Part shown: positions 46,201 through 57,109 of the stretch, piece after piece
Position numbering within the stretch: position 1 is the stretch's first letter
How the letters are laid out: each line of letters starts with the position of its first letter
Assembly (NCBI GenBank): GCA_025526935.1
Contig: JAHLKD010000030.1
Location: 186,001-250,000 of the forward strand
Reading direction: 5' to 3'
Source of the DNA: Cladochytrium replicatum
Lineage: Eukaryota > Chytridiomycota > Chytridiomycetes > Cladochytriales > Cladochytriaceae
Length of the DNA stretch: 64,000 nucleotides
Made by a program: the position numbers and the translations under genes
Notes under the pieces: generated by a model
Told to the model about the DNA's origin: nothing
The model's input: only the letters and a program-made list of their open reading frames with translations
The model's database searches: none

Positions 46201-46885
46201 GTTCAGGTGTTGAGTGTGTTTTTGCATTAGATGCTACCCTTTGGTGGAGTTCCCACACTGCTCTGCCCTATTGTGTTGTTTCTTAGGTATTAAAGCAGCG
46301 TATGATACTGTGCAAAGGCCTCTTTTGTGGGAATGACTTTGTCAATTTCCCAGAATTCCAAACTGTTTGATCTCTGTTTTGATGAGTATGTTTGATTGTT
46401 GTTCTTCTCAGGTTGTTATAGAGAATAGTGCTTCTGATTTGTTTTCGCTTCCACAAGGTCTTTGTAAACGTTCTGTTTTGTCTCCGTTCTTGTACTCAGT
46501 TTTCATCAATCCCTTAGCACAGTTCCTTCATCGTGAATCTTCTCATCTTGCTAGACTCCTGTTTTGAATTCATTTTTTTTTGCTGATGACATAGCTTTGT
46601 TTTCTGCCATCCCTGAGCAAGCCCAACATGCATTGAAAATAATGTGTGCTGTATAGTTATTGTCTCAGAGGTTACCCACCTCCTTGAAGCGTCATGGCTC
46701 TCCCATCCCTGTCAAGGTTTCATTTAGGTACCTTGGTCACTATTTTATTACTGCAGGGTTTGATCTTGCTACAACTATTGATCATCGCTTAGAGAAAGCT
46801 CGTGCCTCATTGCATCTTTTTGCACCCAAAGTCTCGTACTTTGGTGGGTCCGCTCCTTGTGTGTTGCCAGGTTGTTGTAACTAAC
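43240..46885 (+). mobile_element. LINE C, nearly full-length but decayed
   Basis: Order is that of a two-frame non-LTR element. A Pro/Leu-rich first frame spans about 43,300-44,400. An apurinic endonuclease domain follows: VVFLLLTETHLYPLDSL, then DHSSNCRGRLFEQFISAASF and FSTRNGDSIIDLLFVNP. Reverse transcriptase motifs come next: ARGPDLIPAELFKL, WNAGLLLPVWKNKGS, FSLPQGLCKRSVLSPFLYSV, the catalytic FFADDIALF near 46,575, and VKVSFRYLGHYFITAGFDLA. Many stops and frame changes break it. A run of 26 C (45,165-45,190) sits inside. The 3' end shown by LINE A and B (PAFVDL, poly-A) is missing. Confidence 0.8.
45165..45190. repeat. Homopolymer of 26 C
   Basis: An uninterrupted run of 26 C after GCTCCT, within the LINE C region between endonuclease and reverse transcriptase parts. 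Its exact length may be uncertain in any assembly. Confidence 0.9.
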
Positions 46886-49800
46886 CAACAACCTGGCAAT
46901 ACAAACCACTGCCTGATGAATGAGGTCCACCTGATTGAGGGCCAATTGGAGCTTTCTTGATTTCTGGAGGCATTAAGCAATTGACATCCTTCGAGAATAT
47001 CTCAAATCTAGTGATTACATTTGAGAATTTGGAATCATGCCTGCTTTACCCCAATTAGTCCCCACACCTTGGAAAGATCTGATCGATGAGATTGTTGGAG
47101 AATGTAACACTGAGGCATCTGTGTTGGATACAGATAGAGGTCACCCAGTCAACCCCTCATCTCCTTTGCCAGTAGTGCAATTTTGGTGCATAGGAACTAT
47201 TGAACGCAACGAGCATCCAATTATTGTTGATACTGGATCATCCATTTCCGTTGTCGTACAATTTATATCATGAGTTTGGACTATTTGCTCCACAAAGTGC
47301 GTGTCATGAGCCACTAGTGGGCATAGGAGGTGCCAATACTGCCACTGAGGAGATAGTGTTAGATATTGTGCACTATGTGTATGGTAGTCATGAATTACGG
47401 ATTGCTGTCAGGTTTGTGCTGGTGCAGCACTCTAGACCCCTTCTCCTACTTGGTATGGATGTAATCCGTCCAATGTGTTTTGTCATTTGCATCTGCCCTC
47501 TTCCTCAGCCATCATTTATGCAATCACCTTGGGATCCTGTGATGATTGTATCATGTTTGTCGACCCGGAACTTGGTTTGTCGTGGGGGCAGGGAGAAGAA
47601 TGGCCCAAACAAACACTGTTGAATTATAGTTTTCTTCATAAAAGTTTTTGTTTAGCAGAAAAGAACTCGCAGTGTAAAAAGGTTTTACCGACTGCAAAGT
47701 TCGAACCAAAACCCTTTTCTTAAGAGTTCAGGCGGTGGCAAAACCACCACATTATCTTTGTTCTGATCTCGCTTTTCCATTTGTGTTGTTTTTTTTTATT
47801 TCAGACAAACGTTAGTCTAAGGGAACATGATGGAAACTTGATGGAATGTCCAGGATTTTACGTTGGGGAATATTCTAGCACTATAGATTGATTTAAAAGC
47901 AGAGCTCATGCCGCTCAAAATACTTGAAGATCTTCACCCAATCCTCCTTTTCCAAAACCCAACGAATACTAACAGTCTCAATGTCATGATATTCAATGAT
48001 GGAACTGAAATTGTCTCAGTCCATATTTACCATTGAGAACAAATCTGAAATTGAAAGATCAGAGATTTGACATGCACATTTAGAATCAAAGTTAAAACTC
48101 TCACCTAAGCAGATTAGTACTCTCTGTGATTGTGTAGGAATTGATCCTTTTAATCCACCAGAAACTACAGATACATTCCTGAAATTGTTGCTTTCTGATG
48201 GACGATTCACTCTTGACATGCCAAGAGTGTTGGTCAAACTGACCTTGATGGTTGTATGCAAATTTCAAAAAGCTTTCTCTTATCCTGGAAATGAATTGAG
48301 GCTGTCAAGCTTTCCCATTCAATGCGTCCAAAGAAGAACGTGTCTCACCGGGTCTCAGATGGCATAAGGAGGCAAGCTGATGTGGGGACTCAGCCTGTCA
48401 ATGCTCCTGAAGAGATGCACAACAATGTCCTGAGGGAGAGAGAAAAGGACCAGTTCATGGAAAGGTGTGAAATACACCGCCCAGCGGAATTTCTCAGTGC
48501 TTTTGAGAGGTTAAAGTAAGAACTGTGCAGTGAAAGAGTCATAGCTGTAGTGCTACCTCTGCATGAATCTAATGTCACTCCCTTTGATACCTCCTATGTT
48601 TGAACCAATTTAACAATCATGCAAACGCAACCAGATATGACAACAAATTGCTTGCAAATGCAACCAGATATGACAACAAAACCAATTGCGTTTTATAGCA
48701 AGGCCTGTGGTCCGACAGAGATGAAGCTGTGGCTGCTGAGCTTGATGTTTGGGGATTAATTACAAGACTGGAAAGTGCTGAAAGAGCCGGCTTCCTGTAT
48801 GGGATTGCCCTTTCTCAATTGTTGTAGATCATGAAGCTTTGCTGTTGTTGAAGAACTACCAAGGTTCCAACAGAAAATATGCACAAATGTGTTTGAAGTT
48901 TATAGAATTCAGATTGCGCTGTAATTGTGCATAGGCCAGGCTACCTGCACGTTGTTCCAGATGCTTTGTCACAGTTGCGTCACACTGAGGACCCTTGGTC
49001 AATAACACGTTCAGCTTTATATGCAATGGATGGTCCCATTGATTTTGGATGCTGCATTGCTGTCAAAACTCCAAGCGGGAGATTTATAATACAAGTGTGG
49101 GAATGGTGGGACCCAATACCCTGATAGAATTGTTACAGAATGAACTACAAAAAACTCAGTATGAGCGAGCACAGTGTTATCTAGCAATTATAGAAAAAGT
49201 AAACGGAGATTTGAAGCAGTGCAGTGAGCAAGAACGAGTCTTTCCTGCCTCTTGGGAATTTTTGGATAATATTCTCTATCATGATGTCGGAGGTTGGAAG
49301 TTTTTGTACCAACTGAGATTGCTGAAGCAGCTATACTCCATGATAGACATGAAAGAGGTGGTCACTTTTCTGCTGAAAAGATGTTTGCTGCATTAGCTAC
49401 AGTCTCCTGGTTTCCAAAGATGCTTCATAAGATCAGACAAAGGTTGCCAGATGTGTCAAGATCATGCCCGAGCACCCCCTCATTCAACTTTCCTCCGAAT
49501 ATTACAGCCATAACTGGTCGTTGGGCTCATTCATCTGTAGACAATGCAGGTCTATTCTGTGGTTGTCATCCATTGATCGGCATTCCTTGTCGTAGTCACA
49601 GTTGTGAAGCAATTGGGAATCGAGCAGCATTCTACTACAGCTCATCATCCACAGGCTAATCCATATGCAGAGAGCACAGTAAATTTGGCAGTTGCAGTTC
49701 TAACCAAATTAGCTGATGAAGTATACGATAGGGATGACTGTGGATTAGCATGGGAGCGTCACCTTCCGATGTTTGAGTTTGCAATCAATTTGCAAGTTTG

Positions 49801-50381
49801 AGCCAGTAATGAACCTTTAGGAGTTGCCAGATTTGAACAGGATTTGGGATACAATCCCAACCGTCCCAGGGCCTTTATCGATTCGTCGGAACATTGTCCC
49901 CTACGGTCAGCTGATGCAGAAAGACTAGTTGATCAATTGAAGGAATTGCAAATCTAGTGCACTACACTTTATTCAGAGTATCAGGAGTATTACAAAAGAG
50001 CTCAGGACACTAGGACGCCAATTCCAATATTCAAGTTGGAAACAATGTTATGCTCACCAACAAGCAGATGAAGTTCTATCAATGGAAACTATCAGAATCT
50101 TGGGTTAATCTATTGTTGTGGAGGAAGTGGGCAAGTCTGACACCCACTGTCTTGCAATTCCCAAAAAGTTTTGTCGTGTCAATCCTTGGTTTGAAGACGC
50201 ATGAACTGCCTGCTCCCCTGCAAGGTCGAGATGGGCCAGAACCAGAGCTCAATGATGATGGCGAATGGTATAAAGTCGAACAATTGTAGTTCACCAAAAA
50301 TCAGCTGTTTTATTCTCTCTATTGTCATTGTTTAATGTTCATGTTAGTTTGTGAATTTCTGTGTGTGAATATTTAGTGTTG
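46886..50381 (+). mobile_element. Decayed Ty3/Gypsy-like pol region
   Basis: Pieces appear in Gypsy order. Aspartic protease: HPIIVDTGSSISV near 47,220 and RPLLLLGMDVI near 47,440. RNase H end: VVDHEALLLLKNYQGSNRKY, then HRPGYLHVVPDALSQLRH near 48,930. Integrase: the zinc-binding LHDRHERGGHFSAEKMFAAL near 49,340 and the core HSTTAHHPQANPYAEST near 49,630. The reverse transcriptase catalytic motif is not found, and most frames are interrupted. No long terminal repeats could be paired, so outer limits are approximate. A SINE-like repeat (47,618-47,768) lies inside and hAT copy 2 abuts its right side. Confidence 0.7.
47618..47768 (-). repeat. tRNA-derived SINE-like repeat, copy 2 (inverted)
   Basis: Read on the minus strand it begins GATCAGAACAAAGATAATGT, passes GTGGTGGTTTTGCCACCGCC (A-box-like, D-arm-like) and GGTTCGAAC (B box), then the same body as the copy at 31,410 (TTGCAGTCGGTAAAACC, TTTTCTGCTAAACAAAAACT) to ATAATTCAAC. 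The part ACTCTTAAGAAAAGGGTTTT before the B box recalls the anticodon arm of tRNA-Lys, but the source tRNA is uncertain. Confidence 0.5.
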
Positions 50382-50389
50382 GTGTGGGA
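50382..50389. repeat. Target site duplication, hAT copy 2
   Basis: GTGTGGGA lies directly before TAAGGTTCGGCGGG at 50,390 and again directly after the other end, at 56,222-56,229. Confidence 0.93.
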
Positions 50390-50452
50390 TAAGGTTCGGC
50401 GGGTCCGGGTCGGGTCCGGGTTTCAGTGGCGACCCGCACCAAACCCTTTGGG

Positions 50453-51223
50453 TCAGGTCGTGTTTGTCTGGGGACCCGCCGGGTCACTGACGGGTACAAA
50501 GGGAATACCCTGACCCGAAGTGGTTGAAACCCGTACCTGACCCTGACCCGCCGGGTTTTTGCTGCCCAGGAGAGGATTGATTGAATTTTGAGTTAGACCA
50601 CGGATATTTACATGAACACTTTGTGTCTGTGTGGACAGTGTGTATTTTAGAAACACTATCGTAAAAAGAAACAAAACTCCACTGAGCAATCGCAAGTTGA
50701 TAGGTGGAACAGCCCAAATCAGCTTCTGTATCTGGTTCATATCGTCAGAGTCCCATCCACCACTGGTTACGTCCTTCGCCAACCCAGTCCTGATGAACCG
50801 ATCAATGTCGTCATTTGAAAGCATGAAATCCTTGGCTAAACCTGTCTTCCAAGGTTTCCAATCCACCTCAGGGAGCGTTATGGACAAAAGATGCCTGATG
50901 TATGCCGTCCAGAACCTTAGCCACTCAGAAGGATATGCATCCACTAATGCCCTGAACATGCGATAGATAGTGGCAGACGTACTTAGCGAATTATTGTGCC
51001 GTATCCAGTTTCCGAGCAAAATGTGCACCCTAAGAAGAGTAAGGCTGCTCTGAGAACTGCTACTTGAAGTTGATATTCGGCTTGAGCGGTCGTCTGATTC
51101 AACAAATATGGGCCGTAAAAACTCATTTCGGGAGAGGACTTCGTAGTTTACATTGACGTACTTGATTGATGGTGGAAGAGACGGCAATTTAAGGTCATAA
51201 ATAACCTCATTGATCTTATGCAT
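50453..51223 (-). CDS. Third hAT-borne reading frame, copy 2
   Basis: Counterpart of 41,558-42,355. It starts at MHKINEVIYDLKLPSLPPSI and, because the stop seen in copy 1 is CGA here, runs on to 50,453 within the CGGGT-rich end of the element (256 aa). A separate upstream frame (51,485-51,216) is cut from it by a 2-base difference. Which version is ancestral is not known. Family unknown. Confidence 0.45.
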   Translation of the reverse strand: MHKINEVIYDLKLPSLPPSIKYVNVNYEVLSRNEFLRPIFVESDDRSSRISTSSSSSQSSLTLLRVHILLGNWIRHNNSLSTSATIYRMFRALVDAYPSEWLRFWTAYIRHLLSITLPEVDWKPWKTGLAKDFMLSNDDIDRFIRTGLAKDVTSGGWDSDDMNQIQKLIWAVPPINLRLLSGVLFLFTIVFLKYTLSTQTQSVHVNIRGLTQNSINPLLGSKNPAGQGQVRVSTTSGQGIPFVPVSDPAGPQTNTT

Positions 51224-51376
51224 CTGGAAGCAGATACTGGATGACCTCTTTCACCAAAAGGATAGCCGTACAACGATGCTGCTGCAGGCTAAGCAATGCA
51301 AGGGAACTCGTTGGAGAACTGGTTCGATGTACCTTCGGAATTCTACCAATCCCCTTGATAGCCGACAATATGCTTA

Positions 51377-52350
51377 TTAGGCCGCCTGTTGATGTTGGCC
51401 CGCAGGTGCTGCAGCTTCTGAATGACCAGCCTGTCGTTTCAGAGCAGCAAGCTCTCCCTCCAGGGCGGTCACACGTGATTTCCATTGTGAAATCTCCTGG
51501 GAAGTTGCCTGCTTCTCCCTTTCCATTGCAGCAGTGATCTCCCTGAATCTTGCTAGCTCTTCGTGCTCGCCGTGCTGAATCAATGCACCCGCCCTGCCCA
51601 ATTCATCAATGAGAGCCTTCTCTCGCACTTCTGCTGCGATGCGGGTCCTTCTCTCGTTCATTGCAGTCTCTTCAAGATCTTTTGTCATGTTCAACAGTCG
51701 TTCTGACTGTTTGAGGACCTGTTTTGTCCTTTCACGGTCCTCATCTGCTCGTTTGATGGTCGCTTGGAACTCGTCAACCTTTGCAGTGACGGGCATTCCT
51801 CTGTAAATGCCGTACTTGTGTCCCTGCCGCCTGTAAAAGTCCAGAAATGTTGTTTCCTTCTGGAAGAGCTTTTCAAGCACTCCATACGATAGGCGTTTGC
51901 TGCTGTTATGAACTCCGTTCGTCCACTGCATTCATCGTGAATTTCGTTCAGGGCTTGACGAACTAGCTTGCTGTCAGAGTTAAGTCGGTCGATCAACCCT
52001 TGAAGAACAAATCTTGGGCCGCATTCATCACGATTTGTTTGACAGTTGCTGATGAAGTCCTCCGAGTCGTACCTGTGGCCGCTCGCTTTGAATTTTCGAT
52101 ACCAAAGTCGTATGTCTGAAGCAGGACAGAGTCCGTCAATGAGCAAATAGTCAGCATCCCCTTTAGTACCACGTCGCACCGGTTTCTTTGAAGGAGCTGT
52201 CGATTTGACATCAAGGCCAACTTCTGCTTCTTCCACTTCAGAACCTGATGCCAGAGATGTTTCAGGTGCAGTCACAGGCTCTGCACTTGATTCTCTTTCA
52301 GATGATGGTCTGGATTGTTTTAACGCTCGCTTCTTTGTAGTTCGAGGCAT
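51377..52350 (-). CDS. hAT-borne accessory coiled-coil protein, copy 2
   Basis: Counterpart of 40,693-41,666 with the same two overlapping frames and the same candidate 50-bp intron, here 51,831-51,880. Differences from copy 1 are few and mostly single residues (for example LLIDG for LLIDR, KYGIYRG for KYGTYRG). That both copies stayed open while one transposase decayed suggests either recent insertion or a useful product. See copy 1 for domain layout. Confidence 0.6.
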
Positions 52351-52504
52351 GGTGTTTGTACTCTTTGTCGTGGGAAGATACTGGCCCGGTGTTCTTAGCT
52401 GGAATGTTACAGGAATGTATGCTATAATACTTCCCTGACACTATAGTTTTCTACCCGATCTGAAAATAATAATAAGCTAGGGAAGAAACTGGCTAGTAAC
52501 ATTG

Positions 52505-52915
52505 ATAGAGAGAATTCTGTCCGGGTGGACAGAATCTTATTGCTAGTAACATTAATAGAGAGGTTAGCTGTACCTGATAGAAATTACTGAAGTACCGTCA
52601 ATGAGTTGAGAAAGTGTCCGGGGGGACAGAATCCTATTCTACCAAGACAGACACAGTGACACTCAGTCTCCCAGATTTCTGTCCACCCGGACACTTTCTC
52701 AACTCATTGACGGTACTTCAATAATCTCTATCAAGTACAGCTAACCTCTCTAATAATGTTACTAGCAATAAGATTCTGTCCACCCGGACACTTTCTCAAC
52801 TCATTGACGGTACTTCACTGATACTTCACTGATCTCGATCAAGTACAACCAACCTCTCTACAAATACTACTTGTAATAGGATTCTGTCCAGGCGGTCGCT
52901 TTCTGAACTCCTGGA
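52505..52915. repeat. Internal array between gene modules, copy 2
   Basis: Shorter counterpart of 39,735-40,560. Units in one orientation lie near 52,515 and 52,613 and in the other near 52,680 and 52,779, with a diverged one near 52,886. The loss of about five units accounts for most of the 480-bp size difference between the elements. Confidence 0.85.
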
Positions 52916-52956
52916 CGGTACTTCAACAGATGACCAGTCTAAACAACAATTTATAT

Positions 52957-55392
52957 TTAAAAGAGTGGGTTATCATCAGTTGCTTCCAACTCTAATACCA
53001 CATCAAAATCCTCGCCAAAATTATGCACCTTTACAAAATCCTCACTAACATCACTTTTTGAATCTAGGGAATCATTTTTGAACGGTTCTTCAGCACTCAA
53101 TTGATGCAACCAGTCATGACAGCACATCAACGCATTTATTGTTCTTGGAGCAAGGCGGTTGCGAGTTGCAGGTACCAAATCAACCCCGGCTGAAAACTTT
53201 CGTTCGACTGGAGCGCTTGTTGCTGGTATTCCTAAATAGTCCATTGCCATCTGGCTTAGGGCTGGAAAGTTCACACTTCCAATGGTCTTCCACCAGTCCA
53301 TAATATTGATTGGCTTCCCATCAGAATCAATACCGCGGAGTACCTGATCGCCAAGATAGCGATCCAGCTCATCTTTTTCCTCAGGAATCTCTTCTTGCCA
53401 GATGAAAACGGATCTAATGGCTCTCAAGCGTTCAGCGTCCGTTTTTTTCTGTCTATCACCAGAAGCTCCGCTCGAATCGTGTCGACGTTCTGGCGTGTTT
53501 CCAAAAACATCGGCACTACTGTTCTTGATTTTCCGTGACTTATACGACTCCTCCCAGACTTTCCGCACTAGGGTGACCTGATCCCTTGCTACATCTTTCT
53601 CCCAAGCCTTTGAAAATCGATAATATTGATCCTTAAAACGAGGATCGAGTACCGTAGCAACTGCTAAACACGGGCTCTTAGCGATTGAGTAATATATTCT
53701 CAGCTTGTCTAGTGCATTTCGAAATGCTTTGGTGAAAGTTTCATCTAATTCTGCATCCTCTAGGTCCTCCAGTTGATCGATAAGATCGTTGTAAAATGGA
53801 ATAACAAGCGGAAGTGTTGGGAATCTAGACCCCTCGATTGCCTTTGATATAACCTCGAAAACACTCAAACCATCCCGGATCTTCTGTAGGACCTCCCATT
53901 GCTTTGGATTTATTGACCATTCTTTCAAAGAATCTTCAATCCAGCATATTTTGTCCATTGCCTCTCGTAGCTGTAAGGCTCGTTTGACCATATAGAACGT
54001 GCTATTCCAGCGAGTTGTCACATCGATAATTGGTAATAGAGGAACCAGTTTCACAAATCGGCACGAATCAATAAATGAGCTTCGTCGTTTTGGGGAAGAC
54101 CGGATTCCTCTGACTAGCCGTCGACGAAGGTTTATGACATTAACGCCGGAGTTATCGTCATTTGCGACTGTGTCCCCTGCGGGCGCGAATGTATCGATAA
54201 AATCCTTTGCTGCAAGATTGATAATGTGTGCCATACACCGCATGTGTTGAGTTTCTGCAGACCACGCAATATCCCTATCTTCCAAGAGCGTCTCCAGCTT
54301 AGCACTCATGGTAAAGTTGTTTGAACCATTGTCGGTTGTAATGCACAATAAGTGTTCACCCGATAGCATGCCAAATTCATCCAGACACTTGACAAGCTGA
54401 CTAGCCATGGCGACGCCTTCATGCTTTCCAACCATCGGAATCATCTGCAGCAGCAAGTCCTGCGGCTCCCATTCTTTCGTGATGAAGTGGGCAGTAATTC
54501 CAAGAAAAGAAATCTGGTTCTTCGATGTCCAACAGTCAGCTGTTATTGATACTTTTGAAGGCGAACCAACAATCAGACCTTTAATGAGCTCCTTCTGCCT
54601 ATCGTAAAGATCCATCTCCTTTTGCTTCACTGCTTTTGTCGTCTTTGGTGTATAGTTTGGCTGAAAAGTCTTCAGCATGCTGACAAAGAACTCGTTCTCC
54701 ACAACAGTAAAAGCCTGATTGTCTGCAGCAATCCAGTCCAAAATCGACCGCCACGCTACGTCTGGATTGAACACAAAGTTTTGCTCCTTCTCCTGCGAGC
54801 CGAAATTCAATGTCTGTTGTCCCTTGGGGACGATGTCCAACAGTCCAAGCGACCTGGCAATACTTCCATGGTGGTTTTTCAGATGCCGGAGGAAGTTTTT
54901 TGTTGATCCCGTCTTATCGACCTTCTGGCTCCACTTGCATTTCGCAACCAAACATGTTCTCAGACCATTATCAACCTTATAGTAATCCTTCGCTATGCCG
55001 CCTCGACTACCTCTACAGTCCGACATGCTATCAACATCTCCGTCTGATGAAAGCATTGATGGTTGAACTGATCCAGCTGCAGGCTCCTGTCGCACTGAAG
55101 AGTCAGCAAAACTAACGTCGGCAGGAAGCTCTGGTGCATGCTGAGAAGCCGGGCCCAACTCGCTGGAGTCATTGGAAGAAGATGTGGAGCTTGGCTCTCG
55201 AGCGCTGTTGTTGCCACCGTGTCCTGATACACGTCTGCGTTTGTCCTGCATGATGTTCCCCTCGCTGGACGCCTCTGAAATTTGGGGGGCTGGCAGACTT
55301 CGCTTCCGTGTGTCAAGCGGATGACTGTCCACCAGTCTTTGGCTTGCGTCGCACGCTGCCTTACGCTTTGGTTTAACAAAGGCGGCGTCCAT
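52957..55392 (-). CDS. hAT family transposase, intact (811 aa)
   Basis: Single open exon. Residues 1-135 are basic and Ser-rich. A BED-type zinc finger follows (Cys147, Cys152, His170, His174) with the aromatic LRTCLVAKCKWSQ. The RNase-H-like catalytic core shows ITADCWTS (Asp286), ITTDNGSNN (Asp354) and the conserved CMAHIINLAAKDF (Cys386, His389). After the inserted helical domain (TRWNSTFYMVKRALQLREAM, LAVATVLDPRFKDQYYRFSK) the C-terminal hAT dimerisation region reads YLGIPATSAPVERKFSAG with the catalytic Glu near 730. Length is typical. It cuts and pastes DNA with 8-bp duplications. No lesion is visible, so it may be active; expression cannot be judged. Confidence 0.95.
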   Translation of the reverse strand: MDAAFVKPKRKAACDASQRLVDSHPLDTRKRSLPAPQISEASSEGNIMQDKRRRVSGHGGNNSAREPSSTSSSNDSSELGPASQHAPELPADVSFADSSVRQEPAAGSVQPSMLSSDGDVDSMSDCRGSRGGIAKDYYKVDNGLRTCLVAKCKWSQKVDKTGSTKNFLRHLKNHHGSIARSLGLLDIVPKGQQTLNFGSQEKEQNFVFNPDVAWRSILDWIAADNQAFTVVENEFFVSMLKTFQPNYTPKTTKAVKQKEMDLYDRQKELIKGLIVGSPSKVSITADCWTSKNQISFLGITAHFITKEWEPQDLLLQMIPMVGKHEGVAMASQLVKCLDEFGMLSGEHLLCITTDNGSNNFTMSAKLETLLEDRDIAWSAETQHMRCMAHIINLAAKDFIDTFAPAGDTVANDDNSGVNVINLRRRLVRGIRSSPKRRSSFIDSCRFVKLVPLLPIIDVTTRWNSTFYMVKRALQLREAMDKICWIEDSLKEWSINPKQWEVLQKIRDGLSVFEVISKAIEGSRFPTLPLVIPFYNDLIDQLEDLEDAELDETFTKAFRNALDKLRIYYSIAKSPCLAVATVLDPRFKDQYYRFSKAWEKDVARDQVTLVRKVWEESYKSRKIKNSSADVFGNTPERRHDSSGASGDRQKKTDAERLRAIRSVFIWQEEIPEEKDELDRYLGDQVLRGIDSDGKPINIMDWWKTIGSVNFPALSQMAMDYLGIPATSAPVERKFSAGVDLVPATRNRLAPRTINALMCCHDWLHQLSAEEPFKNDSLDSKSDVSEDFVKVHNFGEDFDVVLELEATDDNPLF

Positions 55393-55504
55393 TTTTGCTG
55401 TGGTGTGGCTGGAACGTTACTGACTCTAATGTCCAGGTGCACAGAAAGCACAGCTCTCGAGGTCTGTCGTGGTAGAAATTGTTTGTTACAGAACTTCCGT
55501 TGTG

Positions 55505-56020
55505 ACTTCTTGGAAAGTGTCCGGGTGGACAGAATCGTATTGCTAGTAACATTGATAGAGAGGTTAGCTGTATTGGGTAGAGATAACTGAAGTACGTCAA
55601 TGAGTTGAGAAAGTGTCCAGGTGGACAGAATCTTATTGCTAGTAACATTGATAGAGATGTTAGTTTGTACTTGATAGAGATCACTCAAGTACCGTCAATG
55701 AGTTAAGAAAGTGTCCGGGTGGACAGAATCTTATTGCTAGTAACATTGATAGAGATGTTAGTTGTACTTGATAGAGATCACTCAAGTACCGTCAATGAGT
55801 TAAGAAAGTGTCCGGGTGGACAGAATCTTATTGCTAGTAACATTGATAGAGAGGTTAGTTGTATTGGGTAGAGATAACTGAAGTACGTCAATGAGTTGAG
55901 AAAGTGTCCGGGTGGACAGAAAATACATGCCTCGATGTCTGTTGTGATGCAAAATTGTTTGATACATACAAAACTTATATTGCGTCTTCTTGGAAAGTGT
56001 CCGCGTGGACAGAAAGAACA
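55505..56020 (-). repeat. Subterminal ~97-bp array, copy 2
   Basis: Six units with GTGTCCGGGTGGACAG near 55,520, 55,618, 55,717, 55,813, 55,911 and 56,005 (the last GTGTCCGCGTGGACAG). They mirror the left array of copy 1, with one unit fewer. Confidence 0.88.
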
Positions 56021-56229
56021 ATAGCTTCGTTTTAGATTCTCTATCACATCGGGTTTTACTCGGGTCTGGCTTTTGACCCGAGAAGGGTTTTCCTACTGGA
56101 CCCGATACCCGACCCGGATCCGACCCGAAAATTTTCCATGAAAACCCGGCACTCGGGTCAGGTACATTTAGTCAATGGACCCAGACCCGACCCGAAAGAC
56201 CCTAGAACCCGCCGATCCTTAGTGTGGGA

Positions 56230-57109
56230 GTAGCAGTTTCCTTGAGACAGTAGAACAAACCAAGCACTCACACAGCACAGTTACAAATAAAAGGAGACTG
56301 TGGAAGAAACCAAAACACTCAAACAGCACAGTCTTCCTGGTTAGGCAATCCCAGCCTTGATTTGTATTAGCCACAGAGTGCTTGTGTGTAACAAGGGAAT
56401 TTGCTGTATCATCACCCCATATTCAACTGGGCCAAGAGATGGAACCTGGAGCTGTTGTGCGAGCTACAATACAGCTAAAACTGTCCTACTGCTGCTACAA
56501 GAAGCCCTTGGTTTGTGACATTCCGTTGATCTATTCACTGGCACATCCAATTCAGGCCAAGCAGACGATGTTAGTCCCATGGTTGAAGGAGGGCATTGAT
56601 TAACTGTTTCCAATCCGCCAACTTTTAATTCAGGCTCATCAAAACTGGGAATGGTTTTGCAGAGAGTCATTCCAATCACTGGACTACCTGGTCAATGAAA
56701 TGCTAGGCTTGAATTATTGGCTAAAATTCTCCCTCTGGCAACATTGCTGATGCTATGCTAATTCAACCAATAGTAGTCCACTAGCATTCACCCCCATCAG
56801 TTCGTGAGGAATGGGGCAAAGTGTCGCTCTCCAAGCTTCGCTCCTTCTGGCTTCAAGTTTGTACGCATACAATGGTCGTTGATGGCGGCTTGGTTCATCG
56901 TGCATCCATGCAGCAATAGTGGCATATTTCGAGATGGGTGTTGGAATATGCCAGGAGTTTTAATTTATAAAGAGGACAAAGTTAGTGGGCTGTGTGGTTA
57001 GACAACAATACATCTACCACACAGGTACCACTAGCAATAACGGGCTGCCCATTACGTGTTTCAGATTATTCCAACGTGTAACAAGCCCCACCAAACACCA
57101 ATAATCAGA
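56230..57109. other. Right flank of the repeat block, no gene recognised
   Basis: About 880 bp between hAT copy 2 and EMC5. A frame at 56,382-56,603 is open but unidentified. The phrase CTCACACAGCACAGTTAC and similar AAACAGCACAGTC recur near 56,265 and 56,320, perhaps part of an old LTR. The promoter of EMC5 should be at its right end. Confidence 0.4.

Larger units (their letters stand above)
50390..56221 (-). mobile_element. hAT DNA transposon, copy 2 (5,832 bp), transposase intact
   Basis: Same architecture as copy 1 but in reverse. Ends are TAAGGTTCGGCGGGTCCGGG at 50,390 and, reverse complemented, TAAGGATCGGCGGGTTCTAG at 56,221. Its 8-bp duplications differ from those of copy 1, so the two inserted independently rather than by one inversion. 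The uninterrupted 811-codon transposase and matching termini make it a candidate autonomous element. It inserted next to, or in, the decayed Gypsy region. Confidence 0.94.

Noticed and set aside
46886-50381. Intact Gypsy element with paired LTRs
   Set aside because: No matching long repeats could be found on both sides, frames are broken and the reverse transcriptase motif is missing.
36344-56221. One large palindrome or segmental inversion covering both hAT copies
   Set aside because: The sequence between the copies is not palindromic and the 8-bp duplications differ, so two insertions explain it better.
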